From positions 1-64,000 of the forward strand of contig NZ_FOLV01000013.1 in NCBI RefSeq assembly GCF_900112415.1: a DNA stretch of 64,000 bases. The letters run 5' to 3'. Made by a program: the position numbers and the translations under genes. This DNA comes from Bacillus sp. 491mf (GTDB taxonomy: Bacteria > Bacillota > Bacilli > Bacillales > Bacillaceae_G). This document shows, piece by piece, positions 59,652 through 64,000 of this stretch (position 1 is its first letter; the number at the start of each line of letters is the position of its first letter). The notes beneath the pieces were generated by a model. It saw only the letters and a list, made by a program, of their open reading frames with translations. It searched no databases and had not been told where the DNA came from.

Positions 59652-62160
59652 ACTTCCCGATTCCACAGCAGTTTTTGTGTTTTTTCCCGCTGCCGCATGA
59701 GCATAAGTCGTTACGGCCTGTTTGGTCAGCTTTTACGACTGGTTTTTTCTTTGCAAGTTCGTCGCCATCTTTTGGATGAACTGCTTCTCCTTGCGCTACT
59801 TCTTGACGTTCTAAGTTTTGTTCGATTTCCGCCTTCATGATGTAACGAGAAATTTCTTCTTCAATAGAAGCAATCATCGCTTCAAACATCGCAAAGCCTT
59901 CCATTTGATATTCACGAAGTGGATCAATTTGACCGTATGCACGTAAATGAATACCTTCACGTAAGTGATCCATTGCATCGATGTGATCCATCCATTTCGA
60001 ATCTACAACGCGGAATACAACTACCTTTTCAAATTCACGTATTTGTGCTTCTGGCATTTGTACTTCCTTCTCATCGTAGCGTGCTTTCACTTTCGCAAAG
60101 ACGCTATCGATCATTTCTTCTGGCGCTAAGCGGCGTAATTCTTCTTCTTTCACATCACCGTCTTGTAGAAGAGTTGCATTTAAGTACTCAACAAGACCAG
60201 CAATGTTCCACTCTTCTTCTAATTCCTCTTGCGTATGAAGAGCTACCGTACGCTCTACTGTAGAATGCATCATTCCTTCAATAATGCCGCGCAGATTTTC
60301 TGATTCCATTACGTCTTGACGCTGTTTGTAAATCACTTCACGCTGCTGACGAAGTACATCGTCGTATTGAAGAAGCTGCTTACGCGCATCGTAGTTATTA
60401 CCTTCTACTCGTTTTTGTGCAGATTCAACAGCGCGAGATACCATTTTACTTTCGATCGGTTGTGTATCATCCATACCTAAACGATCCATCATCGCTTTCA
60501 TATTATCAGCACCGAAACGACGCATCAGTTCATCTTCCATTGATAGGTAGAACTGTGTCACACCCGGATCTCCTTGACGTCCAGAACGACCGCGCAGCTG
60601 ATTATCGATGCGTCGGCTTTCATGACGCTCTGTACCGATAACTGCTAAACCGCCGACTTCACGTACACCTTCTGCAAGTTTAATATCCGTACCACGACCA
60701 GCCATGTTTGTCGCGATCGTCACCGAACCTTGATAACCTGCTTCAGCAACAATTTCTGCCTCGCGTGCATGGTTTTTCGCGTTTAAGACATTATGACGTA
60801 CACCTTTTCTCGTTAACATCTTCGAAATTAACTCAGATGTTTCAATTGCCACTGTACCAACTAGAACAGGTTGTCCTTTTTTATGACGCTCAACAATATC
60901 GTTTACAACAGCATTAAATTTTCCTTCCATCGTTTTAAAAATTAAATCCGCACGGTCGTCACGAATAATCGGCTTATTCGTCGGAATCACAACAACCTGC
61001 ATATTATAGATGTTACGGAATTCTTCTTCTTCTGTTTTCGCTGTACCTGTCATTCCAGAAAGCTTCTCATACATACGGAAATAGTTTTGGAATGTGATTG
61101 TCGCAAGTGTCATACTTTCATTTTGAATTTCTACGCCTTCTTTTGCCTCAATCGCTTGATGCAATCCTTCGCTGTAGCGGCGACCTTTCATAAGACGACC
61201 TGTAAATTGGTCAACGATTACGATTTCGCCTTCTTGTACAACATAATCTGTATCACGGTGCATAACAACGTGAGCACGAAGCGCTTGATTAATATGGTGA
61301 AGAAGCGCTACATGTTTTAAATCAAATAAGTTTTCAATGTGGAACGATTTCTCTGCTTTGTTGATCCCTTCTTCTGTCAACATAACATTTTTCGTTTTCA
61401 CATCAAATGTGTATTCTTTTTCATTTGTTAACGTACGCACAAATGCATTCGCAAAAATATATAATTCTGCAGATTTTTGCGCTTGTCCAGAAATAATTAA
61501 CGGTGTACGTGCTTCATCGACTAAAATGGAGTCTACCTCATCGATGATGGCATAGTGCAGTGAACGCTGTACACACTGTTCTTTATAAAGCACCATGTTG
61601 TCACGTAAGTAGTCGAATCCAAGCTCATTATTCGTGCTGTACGTAATATCAGCAGCATACGCAACTTGCTTCTCTTCTCGTGACATATGATTTAAATTGA
61701 TACCAACTGTTAAACCAAGGAACTCATGGAGTTGTCCCATTTCACTCGCATCACGCTGTGCTAAATATTCATTGACAGTAACAACGTGAACACCTTTTCC
61801 TGTAAGAGCATTTAAGTATACTGGTAAAGTAGAAGTTAACGTTTTACCTTCCCCTGTCTTCATCTCAGAGATATTCCCTTCATGCAAGGCAATACCACCC
61901 ATTAACTGAACAGGATATGGACGCATACCTAGTACACGTGTTGCCGCTTCACGCACAACAGCAAAAGCTTCTGGTAACAAATCATCTACTGTTTCACCTT
62001 TTGTTAATCGCTCTTTAAACTCTACTGTCTTTCCTTTTAACTGTTCATCTGTCAGTGGTGACATTTGATCTGCTAATGCTTCTATTTTATCCACGGTTTT
62101 TTGCATACGTTTTACTTGACGTTCATTTGTATCAAACACCTTTTTTAAAATACCGATCAT
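59650..62160 (-). CDS. secA: Preprotein translocase ATPase SecA
   Basis: SecA is the motor that pushes preproteins through SecYEG. The 836-residue product has NBD1 with MKTGEGKT (100-107) and [14 protein letters not shown] (about 208-221), the NBD2 motif [10 protein letters not shown], the preprotein-binding and helical scaffold domains and a C-terminal zinc motif [14 protein letters not shown] that binds SecB or lipids. It lies between hpf and prfB. Confidence 0.98.
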   Translation of the reverse strand: MIGILKKVFDTNERQVKRMQKTVDKIEALADQMSPLTDEQLKGKTVEFKERLTKGETVDDLLPEAFAVVREAATRVLGMRPYPVQLMGGIALHEGNISEMKTGEGKTLTSTLPVYLNALTGKGVHVVTVNEYLAQRDASEMGQLHEFLGLTVGINLNHMSREEKQVAYAADITYSTNNELGFDYLRDNMVLYKEQCVQRSLHYAIIDEVDSILVDEARTPLIISGQAQKSAELYIFANAFVRTLTNEKEYTFDVKTKNVMLTEEGINKAEKSFHIENLFDLKHVALLHHINQALRAHVVMHRDTDYVVQEGEIVIVDQFTGRLMKGRRYSEGLHQAIEAKEGVEIQNESMTLATITFQNYFRMYEKLSGMTGTAKTEEEEFRNIYNMQVVVIPTNKPIIRDDRADLIFKTMEGKFNAVVNDIVERHKKGQPVLVGTVAIETSELISKMLTRKGVRHNVLNAKNHAREAEIVAEAGYQGSVTIATNMAGRGTDIKLAEGVREVGGLAVIGTERHESRRIDNQLRGRSGRQGDPGVTQFYLSMEDELMRRFGADNMKAMMDRLGMDDTQPIESKMVSRAVESAQKRVEGNNYDARKQLLQYDDVLRQQREVIYKQRQDVMESENLRGIIEGMMHSTVERTVALHTQEELEEEWNIAGLVEYLNATLLQDGDVKEEELRRLAPEEMIDSVFAKVKARYDEKEVQMPEAQIREFEKVVVFRVVDSKWMDHIDAMDHLREGIHLRAYGQIDPLREYQMEGFAMFEAMIASIEEEISRYIMKAEIEQNLERQEVAQGEAVHPKDGDELAKKKPVVKADQTGRNDLCSCGSGKKHKNCCGIGK

Positions 62161-62186
62161 GAGAATACGCTCCTCTTTTATTAAAA

Positions 62187-62228
62187 TAAAACTTCCATCA
62201 GTGTCGTGATTCTTTTCACTGGTTGGTC
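62187..62228 (+). repeat. Partial family 2 repeat in the secA leader
   Basis: AAAACTTCCATCAGTGTCGT followed by a matching TTTTCACTGG arm is a family-2 left end, between the secA promoter and its start codon. Confidence 0.5.
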
Positions 62229-62302
62229 GTTATAACACTCAATTTCATTTTGTATAAACATCGAATTCTTTCGCCTACTAAAAAAGTATAAACATACTAA
62301 CA

Positions 62303-62332
62303 ATTGTAACACTTGTTTTATATGTATGACAA
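62303..62332 (-). promoter_or_regulatory. Promoter of secA
   Basis: TTGTCA (62327-62332) and TACAAT (62303-62308) are 18 bases apart on the minus strand. Confidence 0.65.
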
Positions 62333-62395
62333 CAATCTGCCAAACACGGCTGCAGGAAAGTAAGGAAGAGGTCTGTTCATATGTATATAGAATCT

Positions 62396-62430
62396 AAAAA
62401 AACGCAGCCATGACAGCTGCGTTTTCCATT
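62396..62430 (-). terminator. Terminator of hpf
   Basis: AAAACGCAGCTGTCATGGCT, then GCGTTTTTTT on the minus strand. Confidence 0.9.
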
Positions 62431-62433
62431 ATA

Positions 62434-62976
62434 TTATTTAGTTTCGATTAAACCATATTTTCCATCTTTACGACCATACACAACATTTGTTTCATTTGTT
62501 TCTGAATTTGTAAAGACGAAGAAATTATGACCTAACATATCCATTTGTAAAATCGCTTCTTCTACATCCATTGGTTTTAAGTCAAATCGTTTTGTACGAA
62601 CAAGCTCTAATTCATCTTCAGCAACCTCTTCTTGCGCAGTTGGTTGATCTGGAAGAATCAACATTGCTTTTACAGAGCCTTTCTCACGTAACTTACGATT
62701 TACTTTTGTTTTATGTTTACGAATTTGTCTTTCCAGTTTATCTACTACTAAATCAATAGCAGCGTACATATCGCTATTTGTTTCTTCAGCACGAAGTAAT
62801 AAATCTGGAAACGGGATTGTTACTTCCACCCTTTGCTTGTCAGAGTATACTTTTAAGTTTACCTTAATTTCTGGAAAAGTATCGAAATAGCGTTCTAATT
62901 TACTTAACTTTTTCTCTACATATTCCTTTAATGCTGGAGTTACTTCAATATTTTCACCGCGAATGTTGAATTTCAT
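62434..62976 (-). CDS. hpf: Ribosome hibernation promoting factor, long form
   Basis: Long HPF dimerises 70S ribosomes into inactive 100S particles in stationary phase. The 180-residue product has the N-terminal S30AE domain (MKFNIRGENIEVTPALKEYV, 1-95), a linker and the C-terminal dimerisation domain (about 120-180, KRFDLKPMDVEEAILQMDML). GAAAGGAGG precedes the ATG. In B. subtilis (yvyD) it is controlled by SigB and SigH; I could not identify such promoters with confidence. Confidence 0.96.
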   Translation of the reverse strand: MKFNIRGENIEVTPALKEYVEKKLSKLERYFDTFPEIKVNLKVYSDKQRVEVTIPFPDLLLRAEETNSDMYAAIDLVVDKLERQIRKHKTKVNRKLREKGSVKAMLILPDQPTAQEEVAEDELELVRTKRFDLKPMDVEEAILQMDMLGHNFFVFTNSETNETNVVYGRKDGKYGLIETK

Positions 62977-63204
62977 AGATGAACTCCTCCTTTCAAGCCT
63001 ATGTATAAGGTTTTCGACAAAGGAATCAAAAACCCTTCCTACATTTTAAAAATTTTTGATAAAATTCGATATTTTTTATCGATTTTTGTAGAAAAGAAAA
63101 TGTATTATCTTTCCTACTTTTATTTTATCCTATTCACATCTTGTTTACTGTATGTACGTGTGAAGAATCCGTTACAAAATTGCAACAACTTTTTGACAAC
63201 TTCT

Positions 63205-63428
63205 CCCGCTATTCGCGGGCAGTAAATACTTCCACCTCAAAATTCGGCGAAAACATTGTCCAGCTCCAGCGGCTAGAATCTCCGGTCGTTTCGCCCTGCG
63301 ATTCTGAGCGAGCTGCTTCCGCTTTTCTTAAGAAGTTAGGTGGGAGATAAACTGCCCGTAAAAGCCCGATTGGTTCAACTAATAATCAGTGGGGATGAAG
63401 AACCCCCACTGATTAAAGTTTCACTTTA
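63205..63428 (-). repeat. Dispersed repeat family 2 copy carrying a nested family 3 copy
   Basis: Family-2 ends (CCCGCTATTCGCGGGCAGTA on the left and CACTGATTAAAGTTTCACTT on the right) enclose a family-3 segment at 63258-63329 (GTCCAGCTCCAGCGGCTAGA to TGCTTCCGCTTTTCTT). Compared with the copy at 50.8 kb, the family-3 piece sits at the hairpin tip. The gap 62977-63204 holds the hpf leader and no gene. Confidence 0.8.
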
Positions 63429-63430
63429 TG

Positions 63431-63470
63431 ATAAAACCTCCGTTAGCTATGCAACGGAGGTTCTCTTATG
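63431..63470 (-). terminator. Terminator of the cold-shock gene
   Basis: AACCTCCGTTGCATAGCTAA, CGGAGGTTTTATC on the minus strand. Confidence 0.85.
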
Positions 63471-63516
63471 TGAAACGCTGGTCCTTAAAGCACACCATGT
63501 TTCTCAAATAAAATGA

Positions 63517-63714
63517 TTATAACTTTACAACGTTTGCCGCTTGCGGACCACGCGCGCCGTCTACAATCTCAAATTCTACTTTTTCTCCTTCTTCTAACGA
63601 TTTGTATCCATCGTGCTGAATCGCAGAAAAATGAACGAAAACATCATCTCCACCATCGCGCTCGATAAACCCAAAACCTTTTTCTGAATTAAACCATTTT
63701 ACTTTTCCTTGCAT
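63517..63714 (-). CDS. Cold shock protein (CspA family)
   Basis: This 65-residue single-strand nucleic-acid-binding protein acts as an RNA chaperone. Both RNA-binding motifs are present: RNP1 KGFGFIE (about 12-18) and RNP2 VFVHFSAI (about 25-32). B. cereus group genomes carry several csp genes and I cannot say which paralogue this is. GAAGGGAATGG precedes the ATG, and a leader of about 45 bases follows the promoter at 63768-63796. Confidence 0.95.
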   Translation of the reverse strand: MQGKVKWFNSEKGFGFIERDGGDDVFVHFSAIQHDGYKSLEEGEKVEFEIVDGARGPQAANVVKL

Positions 63715-63767
63715 ACTCGTTCCATTCCCTTCAATCTTAAAATAAAGGCATATGCCCCATACTTTGA

Positions 63768-63796
63768 CTATAACGAATTAGAAAACAGAAAGTCAA
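63768..63796 (-). promoter_or_regulatory. Promoter of the cold-shock gene
   Basis: TTGACT (63791-63796) and TTATAG (63768-63773) are 17 bases apart on the minus strand. Confidence 0.65.
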
Positions 63797-63840
63797 AGAA
63801 GAGTTGTCGTCTTTTTATTGTACCTTTCGACATACTTTTT

Positions 63841-63912
63841 CCCGCTATTCGCGGGCAGATTTAAGATTGACAAAGAATCAAAGAAGATAAGTAGGGGATG
63901 CAAGTTTCACTC
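63841..63912 (-). repeat. Dispersed repeat family 2, short copy
   Basis: It begins AGTGAAACTTGCATCC after the TAG stop of the next gene and ends CTGCCCGCGAATAGCGGG; the middle is mostly missing. Confidence 0.7.
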
Positions 63913-64000
63913 TATTTCTCAATATACACCGAACGTACAATGGTACGTGTATATGCTTTTCCTTCTTTATTCTTCCCTTTAATATCGATCGTTACATTAT
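63912..64000 (-). CDS. 3' end of an unidentified gene (runs off the right edge)
   Basis: The last 28 codons read NVTIDIKGKNKEGKAYTRTI plus VRSVYIEK and stop at TAG (63912-63914). The alternating beta-type pattern suggests an extracellular or beta-rich domain, but this is too short to identify. The stop codon is at the edge of a family-2 repeat. Confidence 0.6.
   Translation of the reverse strand, partial: NVTIDIKGKNKEGKAYTRTIVRSVYIEK

Noticed and set aside
62990-63080. SigB or SigH promoter of hpf
   Set aside because: AGGAAGG and GGGTTT fragments are present but spacing and completeness are poor.

Overview
This window is chromosomal core DNA of a low-GC, spore-forming Firmicute, almost certainly a member of the Bacillus cereus group. 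Evidence: B. subtilis-like gene order (ssrA-smpB-rnr-est-secG; eno-gpmI-tpiA-pgk-gap-cggR; crh-whiA-yvcK-rapZ-yvcI-trxB; ppaX-lgt-hprK; uvrA-uvrB; minJ-ctpB-ftsX-ftsE-cccB-prfB-secA-hpf), spore genes, and three families of short dispersed intergenic repeats of the kind known as bcr elements in that group. The species cannot be fixed from the sequence alone. No prophage, transposase, CRISPR array or rRNA is visible. One tRNA (Arg-CCG) and tmRNA are present.

Layout. (1) 1-660: left of tmRNA, the 5' end of a secreted protein gene running off the edge, preceded by an unannotated 26-residue hydrophobic peptide; both lie behind a strong promoter overlapped by a perfect cre (catabolite repression) site. 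(2) 0.7-6.8 kb, minus: ssrA, smpB, rnr, est, secG, then a CidAB/LrgAB-like pair. (3) 7.0-14.1 kb, minus: the glycolytic operon cggR-gap-pgk-tpiA-gpmI-eno with a recognisable CggR operator, then a glutaredoxin-like gene and sigL/rpoN. (4) 16-18.2 kb: tRNA-Arg and a KimA-like potassium/APC permease. (5) 18.6-22.5 kb, plus: an extra spoVA-type operon (DUF1657, YhcN/YlaJ lipoprotein, spoVAC, spoVAD, spoVAE, DUF1657, DUF421), the gene order of 'spoVA2'-type operons linked to germination and spore heat resistance. (6) 22.8-33.9 kb: clpP behind a CtsR box, then a long minus-strand block of carbon-signalling and envelope genes (crh, whiA, yvcK, rapZ, yvcI, trxB, yvcD, acyltransferase, ppaX, lgt, hprK). 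(7) 34-40 kb: YvlD-like and DUF4870 membrane proteins, then uvrB-uvrA behind a LexA-like box. (8) 40-53.5 kb: more variable genes: an amino-acid permease, a possible spore-appendage-like protein, MerR/XRE/LysR/Rrf2 regulators with partner genes, a sulfate-exporter-like protein, an antibiotic-resistance-type ABC-F protein behind a clear attenuator leader, a nitroreductase and small conserved proteins. (9) 52.3-64 kb, minus: minJ, ctpB, ftsXE, cccB, prfB (with programmed +1 frameshift), secA, hpf, a cold-shock gene and the 3' end of an unidentified gene.

The strongest 'second look' items are the attenuator leader of the ABC-F gene (two tiny leader ORFs and mutually exclusive RNA pairings, with the gene's own ribosome-binding site inside the terminator), the cre-controlled peptide at 230-310, paired perfect operators around an XRE gene and a nitroreductase gene, and the intergenic repeats: one family repeatedly begins exactly at stop codons, one copy contains a different family nested inside it, and one family forms a 142-bp tandem triplication. 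Positions of regulatory sites were read by eye; RNA pairings were checked base by base but not folded by software.
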